Positions 28,158 to 36,974 of a stretch of DNA of 64,000 bases are shown here, one piece after another. Numbering within the stretch: position 1 is the first letter of the stretch; the number at the start of each line of letters is the position of its first letter. Under the pieces are notes generated by a model. It made no database searches, was not told the origin of the DNA, and saw only the letters and a program-made list of their open reading frames with translations. This DNA comes from JAXMCK01 sp046349395. GTDB lineage: Bacteria; Pseudomonadota; Alphaproteobacteria; Geminicoccales; Geminicoccaceae. A program made the translations under genes and the position numbers. The stretch is taken from contig JAXMCK010000005.1 in NCBI GenBank assembly GCA_046349395.1, forward strand, positions 434,001 through 498,000, given 5' to 3'.

Positions 28158-28895
28158 ATGGACATGAGCGGCGAGTACCGCATACCCGCATCGCGTCAGA
28201 CGGTGTGGGAAGCGCTGAACGATCCCGAGATCCTGAAGAAGACGATCCCGGGCTGCGAGTCGCTGACCAAGACCGGCGACAACGAGATGGCGGCCAAGGT
28301 CAAGAGCAAGGTCGGCCCTGTCAGCGCCACCTTCGCCGGGACGGTCACCCTCACCGACCTCAACGCGCCCGAGAGCTACACGATCAACGGCGAGGGCTCG
28401 GGTGGTGTGGCCGGTTTCGCCAAGGGCGGAGCGCGTGTCAGCCTGGCCGAGGACGGCCCCTCCACGACCATCCTGCGCTACACGGCACATGCCGATGTCG
28501 GGGGCAAGATCGCCCAGATCGGCTCGCGCCTGATCCAGGGTGCAGCGAAGAAGACGGCCGACGACTTCTTCGGCAACCTGACCGCTCTGCTGACCTCCCA
28601 CGCGGAGGCGGCGCCCTCCCCGGCGGCCGAGCTGCCCCCGCAGCCGGCGACCGAACCCGTGGCCGCAGCAGCCGCCGTGGCCGCCACGCCGGCGGCGCCG
28701 CCTGCCCCCGCCGCGGCGGCCCCTGCCGCAGCACCCCCGTCCTCGCCCCGAACCACGAGCGTGCCGCCGGCCTCCTCGCCGCGGCCGTCCGCGCCGCCGC
28801 CGGCGCCGAAACCTGCCCCGGGCTTCTTCTCGAAGCCGCTCAACCTGGTGATCGTGGCGCTGGTCGTCCTGATCCTGCTCTGGCTCATCCTCTGA
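28158..28895 (+). CDS. coxG: CoxG-family protein (SRPBCC fold, membrane anchored)
   Basis: The first 150 residues are a CoxG/SRPBCC domain: GEYRIPASRQTVWEALNDPE, LKKTIPGCESL, GGVAGFAKGGARV and KIAQIGSRLIQGAAKKTADD. In aerobic CO oxidisers CoxG tethers the CO dehydrogenase to the membrane or handles quinone. A Pro/Ala-rich linker of about 75 residues follows, then one hydrophobic C-terminal segment (LNLVIVALVVLILLWLIL) that would anchor the protein. It precedes coxSLM by 174 bases. Confidence 0.92.
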   Translation: MDMSGEYRIPASRQTVWEALNDPEILKKTIPGCESLTKTGDNEMAAKVKSKVGPVSATFAGTVTLTDLNAPESYTINGEGSGGVAGFAKGGARVSLAEDGPSTTILRYTAHADVGGKIAQIGSRLIQGAAKKTADDFFGNLTALLTSHAEAAPSPAAELPPQPATEPVAAAAAVAATPAAPPAPAAAAPAAAPPSSPRTTSVPPASSPRPSAPPPAPKPAPGFFSKPLNLVIVALVVLILLWLIL

Positions 28896-28938
28896 GGCGC
28901 CGGGACAGGCCGAAAACGCAGGGATATCGCGTTTGACC

Positions 28939-28953
28939 GCCCCCCGAGGGGGC
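28939..28953 (+). terminator. short GC hairpin between coxG and coxS
   Basis: GCCCCC-CGA-GGGGGC is followed by CTTAGCTTT. A six-pair stem with a three-base loop may terminate or attenuate transcription after coxG so that coxSLM can be expressed separately. The evidence is the hairpin alone. Confidence 0.35.
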
Positions 28954-29069
28954 CTTAGCTTTGACGCAAAGCGGGGGAGTGCGGCGGATCTTGCCGCGCC
29001 GGCCCGCGGATCAACATTCTGCCGTCGGCCGACCGGCGGCTCTCGAACCTGGAACGGGAGGTTGTTGGT

Positions 29070-29555
<486 letters not shown>

Positions 29556-29573
29556 AATAAGGGGTCAGGGAAG

Positions 29574-31943
29574 ATGGTGGAGAAGGGCATCGGCGCCCGC
29601 GTCGTCCGCAAGGAGGACCAGCGCTTCATCACCGGCCGCGGCCGGTACACCGACGACATCAACCAGCCGGGGCAGGCGCACGCCTATTTCGTGCGCAGCA
29701 CCCACGCCCATGCCGAGATCACCGGCATCGACAAGTCGGCGGCCGAGGGCATGCCCGGCGTGCTGGCCGTGCTCACCGGCGACGACGTCAAGGCGGACGG
29801 CCTCGGCAACCTGATCTGCGGCTGGCTGGTCAAGTCGAAGGACGGCTCGCCCATGAAGATGGGCGCCCACCCGCTGCTGGCGCAGGGCAAGGCGCGCTAT
29901 GTCGGCGACCGCATCGCCGTCGTGGTGGCCGAGACCCCGCAGCAGGCGAAGGACGCCGCCGAGGCGGTCGAGGTCCACTACAAGGAACTGCCGCCGGTCG
30001 TGAACGTCACCGATGCGCACAACGCGTCGGCGCTGGTCCACGACGAGGTCGCCAACAATCTGATCTACGACTGGGAACTGGGCGACAAGGCCGCGACCGA
30101 CGCCGCCTTCGCCAAGGCCGCCCACGTCACCAAGATGGATCTGGTCAACAACCGGCTCGTCCCGAACCCGATGGAGCCGCGCGCGGCCGTCGGCGCCTAC
30201 GACACCGGTGACGACGCCTACACGCTCTACCTGACGAGCCAGAACCCGCACGTGCACCGGCTCGTGATCTCGGCCTTCATCGGCATCGCGCCCGAGCACA
30301 AGCTCCGCGTCGTCGCCCCCGACGTCGGCGGCGGCTTCGGCTCGAAGATCTTCATCTATGGCGAGGAGTGCGTCGTCCTCTGGGCTTCGAAGAAGGTCGG
30401 CGGCCGTCCGGTGAAGTGGACCTCGGACCGTTCGGAGGCCTTCCTCTCCGACTGCCACGGCCGTGACCACGTCACCCACGCCGAATTGGCGATGGACAAG
30501 GACGGCAACTTCCTGGGTCTGCGGGTCAACACGAAGGCGAACATCGGCGCCTACATGTCGACCTTCTCGTCCTCGATCCCGACCTATCTCTACGGCACGC
30601 TGCTGGCCGGCCAGTACAAGACGCCGGCGATCTACTGCGACGTGCAGGCCTATTACACGACGACCGTACCGGTCGACGCCTACCGCGGTGCCGGCCGTCC
30701 CGAGGCCTCGTTCCTGCTCGAGACCCTGGTCGACAAGGCCGCGAAGGAGATGGGCAAGGATCCGGCCGAGTTCCGCCGGCAGAACTTCATCCCGAAGGAT
30801 GCCTTCCCGTACCAGACGCCGGTGGCGCTGATGTACGATACGGGCGACTACGAGGCGACGCTGAACGAGGCGCTGAAGATCGCCGACTATGCCGGCTTCC
30901 CGGCGCGTCGCGCCGAGAGCGAGCGCAAGGGCAAGCTCCGCGGCATCGGCATCTCCTGCTACATCGAGGCCTGCGGCATCGCCCCCTCGGCGGTCGTCGG
31001 CTCGCTCGGTGCCGGCGTCGGTTTGTGGGAGAGTGCGAAGGTGCGCTTCACCCACACCGGCAAGGTGCAGGTGATGACCGGCACCCACACGCACGGCCAG
31101 GGCCACGAGACCACGCTCGCCCAGGTCGTCGCCGACAAGCTCGGCGTCGCCTACGAGGACGTCGAGGTCATCCACGGCGACACCGACAAGACGCCCGTCG
31201 GCATGGGCACCTACGGCTCGCGCTCGCTGGCGGTCGGCGGCGAGGCCGTCGTCAACGCCTGCAAGAAGATCGTCGACAAGGGCAAGAAGATCGCCGCCCA
31301 CCTGATGGAGGCCGCCGAGGCCGACATCGAGTTCAAGGACGGCAAGTTCACCGTCGCCGGCACCGACAAGTCGAAGTCGATCGGCGAGATCGCCTTCACC
31401 GCCTACGTGCCGTTCAACTACCCGCAGGGCGTGGAGCCGGGCCTCGAGGAGTCGGCGTTCTTCGATCCGCCGAACTTCACTTATCCGTCCGGCACCTACA
31501 TCGCCGAGGTCGAGGTCGACCCGGCGACGGGCGTCACCCAGATCCTGCGCTTCGTGGCGGTCGACGATTTCGGCAACGTCGTGAACCCGATGATCGTCGA
31601 GGGCCAGGTCCATGGCGGCATCGCCCAGGGTGTCGGCCAGGCACTCCTCGAGGGTGCCGTGTACGACGAGGGCGGCCAGCTGCTGACCGGGTCCTACATG
31701 GACTACTGCATGCCGCGCGCCGACGACGTGCCGTCCTTCGAGGTCGTCACTTCGACCGGCACGCCCTGCCAGGCGAACTCGCTGGGCGTGAAGGGCTGCG
31801 GCGAGGCCGGGGCCATCGGCACGCCACCGGCGATCATCAACGCCATCACCAACGCGATCGGGGTGCGGGTGGAGATGCCGGCGACACCGGAGAGGGTGTG
31901 GCGGGCGATCCAGAGCGCGAAGCTGCCGATGGCCGCCGAGTAA
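29574..31943 (+). CDS. coxL: molybdenum hydroxylase large subunit, form II (CoxL-like)
   Basis: The 789-residue subunit binds the molybdopterin cytosine dinucleotide cofactor. It begins with the family signature RKEDQRFITGRGRYTDDIN and contains GGGFGSK (about 255) and EAGAIGTPPA near the C-terminus. The active-site loop at 369-375 is AYRGAGR, the form-II type. Proven form-I CO dehydrogenases carry AYRCSFR with a copper-binding Cys, which is absent here. The enzyme may therefore oxidise an aldehyde, purine-like or aromatic substrate, with CO activity unproven. It lies 18 bases after coxS. Confidence 0.94.
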   Translation: MVEKGIGARVVRKEDQRFITGRGRYTDDINQPGQAHAYFVRSTHAHAEITGIDKSAAEGMPGVLAVLTGDDVKADGLGNLICGWLVKSKDGSPMKMGAHPLLAQGKARYVGDRIAVVVAETPQQAKDAAEAVEVHYKELPPVVNVTDAHNASALVHDEVANNLIYDWELGDKAATDAAFAKAAHVTKMDLVNNRLVPNPMEPRAAVGAYDTGDDAYTLYLTSQNPHVHRLVISAFIGIAPEHKLRVVAPDVGGGFGSKIFIYGEECVVLWASKKVGGRPVKWTSDRSEAFLSDCHGRDHVTHAELAMDKDGNFLGLRVNTKANIGAYMSTFSSSIPTYLYGTLLAGQYKTPAIYCDVQAYYTTTVPVDAYRGAGRPEASFLLETLVDKAAKEMGKDPAEFRRQNFIPKDAFPYQTPVALMYDTGDYEATLNEALKIADYAGFPARRAESERKGKLRGIGISCYIEACGIAPSAVVGSLGAGVGLWESAKVRFTHTGKVQVMTGTHTHGQGHETTLAQVVADKLGVAYEDVEVIHGDTDKTPVGMGTYGSRSLAVGGEAVVNACKKIVDKGKKIAAHLMEAAEADIEFKDGKFTVAGTDKSKSIGEIAFTAYVPFNYPQGVEPGLEESAFFDPPNFTYPSGTYIAEVEVDPATGVTQILRFVAVDDFGNVVNPMIVEGQVHGGIAQGVGQALLEGAVYDEGGQLLTGSYMDYCMPRADDVPSFEVVTSTGTPCQANSLGVKGCGEAGAIGTPPAIINAITNAIGVRVEMPATPERVWRAIQSAKLPMAAE

Positions 31944-31956
31944 GGGAGGAGAGACC

Positions 31957-32754
31957 ATGTACAATTTCGCACTGCACCGGCCCTCGACGGTGAGCGAGGC
32001 CGCCGCGCTCCTGGCCGGCAAGGCCGACGCCAAGCTCCTGGCCGGCGGCCAGACCTACATCCCGACGCTCAAGCAGCGCCTGGCGCAGCCGAGCGACGTC
32101 ATCGATCTCTCCGGCATCGCCGAACTGAAGGGGATCAAGGAGGAGTCGGGCGGTCTGCTGGTCGGCGCCATGACCAAACACGGCGAGGTCGCCCACTCCG
32201 AGGCCGTGAAGCGTGTCATTCCCGCCCTCGCCTCGCTGGCCGAGGGCATCGGCGACCCGCAGGTGCGCAATCTCGGCACGCTGGGCGGTTCGATCAGCAA
32301 TGCCGATCCGGCAGCCGACTATCCGGGCGCGCTGCTCGGGCTCGGGGCCAGCGTGCGCACCAACAAGCGCAGCATCGCGGCCGACGAGTTCTTCACCGGG
32401 CTGTTCGACACGGCCCTGGAGTCGGACGAGATCGTCACGGCCGTGCACTTCCCGAAGCCGGAGAAGGCCGCCTACGCCAAGTTCCCGAACCCGGCCTCGC
32501 GCTACGCGATGGTCGGCGTTTTCGTCGCCAAGACGTCGAACGGCGTGCGCGTCGCCGTGACGGGTGCGGGCCAGAACGGCGTGTTCCGCTGGAAGGAGGC
32601 CGAGCAGGCTCTGGGCTCGAATTTCTCCTCGGCGGCGATCGACGGGCTGAAGGTCAGCGCCGACTCGCTCTCGGGCGACATGCACGCCAGTGCAGAGTAC
32701 CGCGCGCATCTGATCAAGGTGATGGCCAAGCGGGCGATCGACGCGGCCGCTTGA
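31957..32754 (+). CDS. coxM: molybdenum hydroxylase FAD subunit (CoxM-like)
   Basis: The 265-residue product is the FAD-binding medium subunit, with the FAD motifs LLAGGQTYIPTLKQRL (about 28-43) and RNLGTLGGSISNADPAADYP (about 105-124). It hands electrons from CoxS to an acceptor. A strong ribosome site AGGGAGGAG lies before ATG 31957. The small lipoprotein gene that follows overlaps its stop by four bases. Confidence 0.95.
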   Translation: MYNFALHRPSTVSEAAALLAGKADAKLLAGGQTYIPTLKQRLAQPSDVIDLSGIAELKGIKEESGGLLVGAMTKHGEVAHSEAVKRVIPALASLAEGIGDPQVRNLGTLGGSISNADPAADYPGALLGLGASVRTNKRSIAADEFFTGLFDTALESDEIVTAVHFPKPEKAAYAKFPNPASRYAMVGVFVAKTSNGVRVAVTGAGQNGVFRWKEAEQALGSNFSSAAIDGLKVSADSLSGDMHASAEYRAHLIKVMAKRAIDAAA

Positions 32755-33212
32755 CAGCCTCGAGGGTCAGGGAGGGTGCTTCGGCACCCTCCAGCCTTCC
32801 TCGCCTCGCCCTTGTTCTCGCGAGCTTTTTCCTGGCGACCTGCCAGCCTGTCTACGAGACCCGCTACACGCTGACACCGCCGTCCGACGCCGCCGGCAGC
32901 AAGCAATGCCTCGCGGACTGTGCGGCTACTCTGCAGACCTGCCGCGCCATCACCGGCAAGCGCTATTCGTCCTGCCTCGACCGTGCCGAGCTCCAATACT
33001 CGAACTGCCGGCAGCAGGCATCGGTCGACTATCAGCTCTGTGCCACGAGCAACACCGGCGTCACCTGCGACCGTCAGATCTGCGAGCGCCCGAGTTGCTC
33101 CACCGCCGAGGTGGACGCCTGCGAGGCCAACTACCGGAGCTGCTTCGCCGCCTGCGGTGGCGAGGTCCGGTCCGAAGAGGTCTGCGTCGCCGGCTGTAAG
33201 GTGTCCCCGTAG
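32751..33212 (+). CDS. cysteine-rich lipoprotein of unknown function
   Basis: The 153-residue product has a lipoprotein signal (ALVLASFFLATC) and a mature part with about fourteen cysteines in pairs such as CLADCAATLQTC, CDRQICERPSC and CFAACGG. It would be a disulfide-rich periplasmic lipoprotein. The only start fitting the coupling is TTG 32751 in the overlap TTGA with the coxM stop, so it is probably translated with the cox genes. Nothing shows a role in the enzyme. Its last 82 bases overlap the convergent VanZ-like gene. Confidence 0.65.
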   Translation: MTASRVREGASAPSSLPRLALVLASFFLATCQPVYETRYTLTPPSDAAGSKQCLADCAATLQTCRAITGKRYSSCLDRAELQYSNCRQQASVDYQLCATSNTGVTCDRQICERPSCSTAEVDACEANYRSCFAACGGEVRSEEVCVAGCKVSP

Positions 33213-34294
33213 CGGGCGAGCCAGAGTGTCGCGAGCGTCCACCCCACGGCACCGCCGCCGCTGTTCACCATCCAGTCGAACAGGGCTGGATGACGCGACG
33301 CCGTCATGAACTGGAGCAGCTCGCCGGCGCCACCGGCGAGCACGAGTCCCAGCAGCTGGAGCCAGGACGGATCGCGCGGTCGGCTGAGCCGGGTCAGCAG
33401 ACCGACCGCGACGAACAGGACGAAGTGCCCGGTCTTCGCCACCACCTCGGGCGATACATCCGCCAGGCCGATCATGCCAGCGATCCAGTCGGTGCCGGAC
33501 TCGCGGAGATCGTTCGGCATGACGATGAGGAAGATGCCGACCGGCACGACGGCGAGCAGTGCATAGGAAAGGCGGCGGTCGGCCGACCCCCGCCAGAACA
33601 GGAACGCACCCGTCAGCAGGAGGACGGCCCAACCGGCCAGAAGTGCCGCGTTGGCAGCGTCGTAGACGAGGCGTGTCCGGTAGCCGTTCAGCCGCAGGTG
33701 CTGCACGGTCACGGCCCCGGTGGCGTAGGGGAGCCGGATGGTCAGGACGACACGATCCGTGCCTGTCCCGAGCTGCAGCTCCCGGGTGTAGCGCTTGGCC
33801 GGTAGGGTACCTCGAAGCGCTGCCACACGATCGTTCGCCGTGCCCCCGTCCGCCAGCGCCTTGCCGGCCTGCAGCGTCATTTCGGCAAACGGATAGTCCG
33901 GCCGATTCGGCACCACGTCGTCCGCCGCGATGGTGGCGGTCACCCGGAACAGTCCGGTGACGCTGGGCGTGACGTCGCGCACCATGCGCAGCATGACGAG
34001 CGCGTTCGGATCGTGGTTCACGAGCCGGACCTCGTCGCGGTCGGTCCTGACCTCCGCGGGCGTGCCGACGATCTGCCAGGGTCCGGCGAGCTCGACCGAC
34101 GGCTCCGGCACGCGCACATGGTGCGGCACGAAACGCTCGACAGATGGCGTGGCGACCGCCACGAGCAGGGCGAACGCCAGCCACGCGCCATTGCGCCGCT
34201 GTCGGAGCCGGTCACGCAAAGTCGCTGCCCGGCTTGCGGTATCGGCAGCGGCGGTGTTTTCCTCGCCGCCGCGGTCGTGCGCCGGCCGACGCAC
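33131..34294 (-). CDS. VanZ-like membrane protein
   Basis: The product (387 residues from GTG 34294) has one N-terminal membrane segment, an extracytoplasmic beta-rich domain of about 200 residues, and a C-terminal VanZ-like membrane domain (KTGHFVLFVAVGLLTRLSRP, GGAGELLQFM and WMVNSGGGAVGWTLATL). VanZ-like domains occur in many envelope proteins and do not by themselves mean glycopeptide resistance. The start is uncertain: GTG 34294, TTG 34306 and ATG 34348 are in frame, but the last overlaps the divergent coxD gene. Confidence 0.72.
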   Translation of the reverse strand: MRRPAHDRGGEENTAAADTASRAATLRDRLRQRRNGAWLAFALLVAVATPSVERFVPHHVRVPEPSVELAGPWQIVGTPAEVRTDRDEVRLVNHDPNALVMLRMVRDVTPSVTGLFRVTATIAADDVVPNRPDYPFAEMTLQAGKALADGGTANDRVAALRGTLPAKRYTRELQLGTGTDRVVLTIRLPYATGAVTVQHLRLNGYRTRLVYDAANAALLAGWAVLLLTGAFLFWRGSADRRLSYALLAVVPVGIFLIVMPNDLRESGTDWIAGMIGLADVSPEVVAKTGHFVLFVAVGLLTRLSRPRDPSWLQLLGLVLAGGAGELLQFMTASRHPALFDWMVNSGGGAVGWTLATLWLARYGDTLQPATQTSSDRTSPPQAAKQLR

Positions 34295-34313
34295 AGCATC
34301 ATTCAAGGCAACG

Positions 34314-35243
34314 ATGACGAACCCTCTCCCGACATCGATCGACGCCACCGCGACGCTCCTGACGCGCGGAAGCTATGTCGCCGACCGCTCGCTCGCCACG
34401 GCCCTCTTTCTGGCGCTGAAGCTCGGCCGCCCGCTGTTCCTCGAAGGCGAGGCCGGCGTAGGCAAGACCGAGATCGCCAAGGTGCTGTCCGAGACCCTCG
34501 GGCGCAAGCTCGTCCGGCTGCAGTGCTACGAAGGTCTGGATGTCGCCTCGGCGGTCTACGAGTGGAACTATCCGCGGCAGATGCTGGAGATCCGCATGGC
34601 GGAGGCGGCCGGCACCACCGACCGCGACAGCCTCACCCAGGACATCTTCGCCGAGCGCTTCCTCATCCGCCGTCCGCTGCTGCAGGCCCTGGAAAGCGAC
34701 ATGGCGGGCGCCCCTGTGCTGCTGATCGACGAGCTCGACCGCACGGACGAGCCCTTCGAGGCCTATCTCCTGGAGATCCTCTCCGACTTCCAGGTCACGA
34801 TCCCCGAGATCGGCACGATGCGGGCGGAGACCCCACCCATCGTCATCATAACGAGCAACCGGACCCGCGAGATCCACGACGCCCTGAAGCGTCGCTGCTT
34901 CTATCACTGGGTCGACTACCCGAACGCCGAGCGCGAGCTGGAGATCGTCCGGGTCAAGGTGCCGGGCGTGGAGGAGCGGCTCAGCCGGCAGATCATCGCC
35001 TTCGTCCACGAACTGCGCCGGCGCGACCTGTTCAAGCTGCCGGGCGTGGCCGAGACGCTGGACTGGACCCGGGCCCTCAGCACGCTCGACACGCTGGAGC
35101 TGACGCCCAACGTGGTCAACGACACGCTGGGCACGCTGCTGAAGTACCAGGACGACATCCTGAAGATCCAGGGTAGCGAGGCCGCCAAGATACTGACCCA
35201 GGTGAACATGGAGCTGGCTGCCGCGGCGCATTCGCCGGGCTAG
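34314..35243 (+). CDS. coxD: CoxD-like MoxR-family AAA+ ATPase
   Basis: The 309-residue product is a MoxR-type AAA+ ATPase: Walker A LEGEAGVGKTEIAK (about 44-57), Walker B VLLIDELDR, sensor 1 IVIITSNRTREI and arginine finger in DALKRRCFYHW. YEGLDVASAVYEWNYPRQML is typical of CoxD, which together with the VWA protein CoxE helps insert the metal centre of CO dehydrogenase. Its position near coxGSLM supports that role, but no coxE is present here. The stop overlaps that of the convergent ECF sigma gene by four bases. Confidence 0.88.
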   Translation: MTNPLPTSIDATATLLTRGSYVADRSLATALFLALKLGRPLFLEGEAGVGKTEIAKVLSETLGRKLVRLQCYEGLDVASAVYEWNYPRQMLEIRMAEAAGTTDRDSLTQDIFAERFLIRRPLLQALESDMAGAPVLLIDELDRTDEPFEAYLLEILSDFQVTIPEIGTMRAETPPIVIITSNRTREIHDALKRRCFYHWVDYPNAERELEIVRVKVPGVEERLSRQIIAFVHELRRRDLFKLPGVAETLDWTRALSTLDTLELTPNVVNDTLGTLLKYQDDILKIQGSEAAKILTQVNMELAAAAHSPG

Positions 35244-36460
35244 TCGAGCGCCTCCAGCCTGGCGGCAAGGAAGCGGCGGCTACCCTCGTCTTCGGTCAGG
35301 CCCAGGGCCTGTCGATAGGCGGCGCGTGCCCCCGCCAGATCGCCCGCTCGTGCCAGCACGGCTGCACGGGCGGCCCAATAGGGTTGGTAGTCCGCCAAGG
35401 ACGCTTGGTCATCCAGGGCGCGAAGCGCCGCCAGTCCGCCCCGGACGTCGCCCGCCTCGACCATCGCCACGGCCCGGTTCAGTGCGATGACGGGTGAGCC
35501 GGTCAGCTCCTGCAGGGCCCCGTAGAGGCGGACGATCGCCGGCCAGTCGGTCCGCCCGCTGGTCCGCCTCGCCGCATGCACGGACTGGATCGCGGCCTCC
35601 AGCTGGAAGCGGCCGATCCGCGCGGCCGATGCCGCCCGCTTCAGGAGGGATTCGGCCGCCGCGATGGACGCGCCGTCCCACGAGGTCGTGTCCTGCTCGG
35701 CCAGTGGAACGTAGCTTCCGTCCTCTCGGCGTCGCGCCGGCCGGCGCGAGCGGTCGAACAGCAGCAGTGCCAGGAGTGCCAGCGCCTCGGGCTCACTCGG
35801 CAGCGCTGCCGCTACCAACTCCGCCAGCCACATCGCCTCGATGGCGAGGCTGTCGGCACCCTCCTCGCCGCGGTCGAGCGTGTAGGCGGCGTAGATGGCA
35901 GCCAGGACGGCATCGAGACGCGGGGCAAGATCCGTCGCCTCGGGCACCGCGAACGGGATCCGGGCATCGGCGATCTTGCGCTTCGCCCGCACGAGCCGCT
36001 GCCCCATGGCGGAGGGGGCGACGAGGAAGGCCGAGGCGATCCGCGCCGCGTCGAGACCCAGCACCGCCTGCAGCATCAGAGGCGTTCGCACCGACTCGTC
36101 GATCGCCGGATGGGCGCAGGCGAAGAGCAGGCCCAACCGCTGGTCCGGCAATTCGTCGCCGGCCTCGAAGCGGGCCTGCGCCTCCTCGGCCGCGAGCAGC
36201 ATCCGGCTGCCCGCCTCCTGCCGCACACGCCCATGACGGGCGCCGTCCAGCATCCGGCGCCGCGCCACGGTGAACAGCCAGGCTTCGGGCCGCTCCGGCA
36301 CGCCGTCGACGGGCCAGCGCTCCAGTGCCGTGGCGAAGGCGTCCGCCAGGGCGTCCTCGGCGGTGGCCACGTCGCGCAGGCGTGCCGCGAGGAAGCCGAG
36401 GAGCCGGCCATAGGCGGTGCGGGCCGCCGCCTCGACGGCCCGCCTTGCCTCGTCGGGCAG
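35240..36460 (-). CDS. ECF sigma factor with C-terminal extension (ECF42-like)
   Basis: The 406-residue product has sigma region 2 (LLGFLAARLRDVATAEDALA, then PEAWLFTVARRRMLDGARHG), region 4 (LDAARIASAFLVAPSAMGQR, then LVRAKRKI), and a TPR-like extension of about 200 residues. This is the layout of ECF group 42, whose genes sit next to a DGPF/YCII protein as here. No anti-sigma gene is present. No ATG, GTG or TTG occurs between the upstream TGA (36464) and region 2, so CTG 36460 is used here as the start. The first GTG (36370) would cut region 2. Confidence 0.82.
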   Translation of the reverse strand: MPDEARRAVEAAARTAYGRLLGFLAARLRDVATAEDALADAFATALERWPVDGVPERPEAWLFTVARRRMLDGARHGRVRQEAGSRMLLAAEEAQARFEAGDELPDQRLGLLFACAHPAIDESVRTPLMLQAVLGLDAARIASAFLVAPSAMGQRLVRAKRKIADARIPFAVPEATDLAPRLDAVLAAIYAAYTLDRGEEGADSLAIEAMWLAELVAAALPSEPEALALLALLLFDRSRRPARRREDGSYVPLAEQDTTSWDGASIAAAESLLKRAASAARIGRFQLEAAIQSVHAARRTSGRTDWPAIVRLYGALQELTGSPVIALNRAVAMVEAGDVRGGLAALRALDDQASLADYQPYWAARAAVLARAGDLAGARAAYRQALGLTEDEGSRRFLAARLEALD

Positions 36461-36463
36461 CGC

Positions 36464-36817
36464 TCAGCCGCCCATGTGGAACAGCGGCCGCACCTCGACC
36501 GTGCCGTGCGAGGCACCCGGGCAGCGGGCCGCCCACTTGATCGCAGCGTCGAGGTCGGGTGCTTCGATCAGGTAGAAGCCGCCGAGCTGTTCCTTGGTCT
36601 CGGCGTACGGCCCATCGAGCACCTGGGTACTGCCTGCCGCGACATGCACGCGGGTGGCGGCGGCACTCGGCATGAGGCGCTGTCCCCCCACCATGGCACC
36701 CGCTTCCAGGAGGGCCGCGGTGTAGGCCTCGTAGGCCGCCGTGCCCGTCTTCTGCTGTTCCGGCGTCATGCCCATGTAGGCGGATTCGTCGACATAGATC
36801 AGGAGTGCGTACTGCAT
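36464..36817 (-). CDS. DGPF/YCII-domain protein, ECF partner
   Basis: The 117-residue product has the YCII-like fold with the DGPF signature here as DGPYAETKEQLGGFYLIE. Proteins of this type are encoded with ECF42 sigma factors and are thought to take part in the signal or be controlled by it; the chemistry is unknown. ATG 36817 follows GGGAGA. Its TGA is followed in the same frame, after one codon, by the CTG proposed as the sigma start, so the two are tightly linked. Confidence 0.88.
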   Translation of the reverse strand: MQYALLIYVDESAYMGMTPEQQKTGTAAYEAYTAALLEAGAMVGGQRLMPSAAATRVHVAAGSTQVLDGPYAETKEQLGGFYLIEAPDLDAAIKWAARCPGASHGTVEVRPLFHMGG

Positions 36818-36974
36818 CGGGATCTCCCTCGTACGGGCGGCACCATGCCGTCCTCTGCCATGACGGGCGAGGGGCGACGATTTCGACAGGCTCCCTCGCT
36901 TTCTCTTCGCCGAGGAGATCTGTAGACTTCCAGCCGATGCCGCCGGCCGAGGTACCGGCTCCGCGGCGCTCGGC

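Noticed and set aside
29574..31943. Proven aerobic CO dehydrogenase (form I)
   Set aside because: The active-site loop is AYRGAGR, lacking the Cys of AYRCSFR, so only a form-II-like label is justified.
29565..32033. 822-residue open frame antisense to coxL
   Set aside because: It mirrors the strongly supported coxL codons and shows no recognisable fold.
33131..34294. Vancomycin resistance gene
   Set aside because: Only a VanZ-like membrane domain is present, without vanHAX or sensor genes; such domains are widespread.
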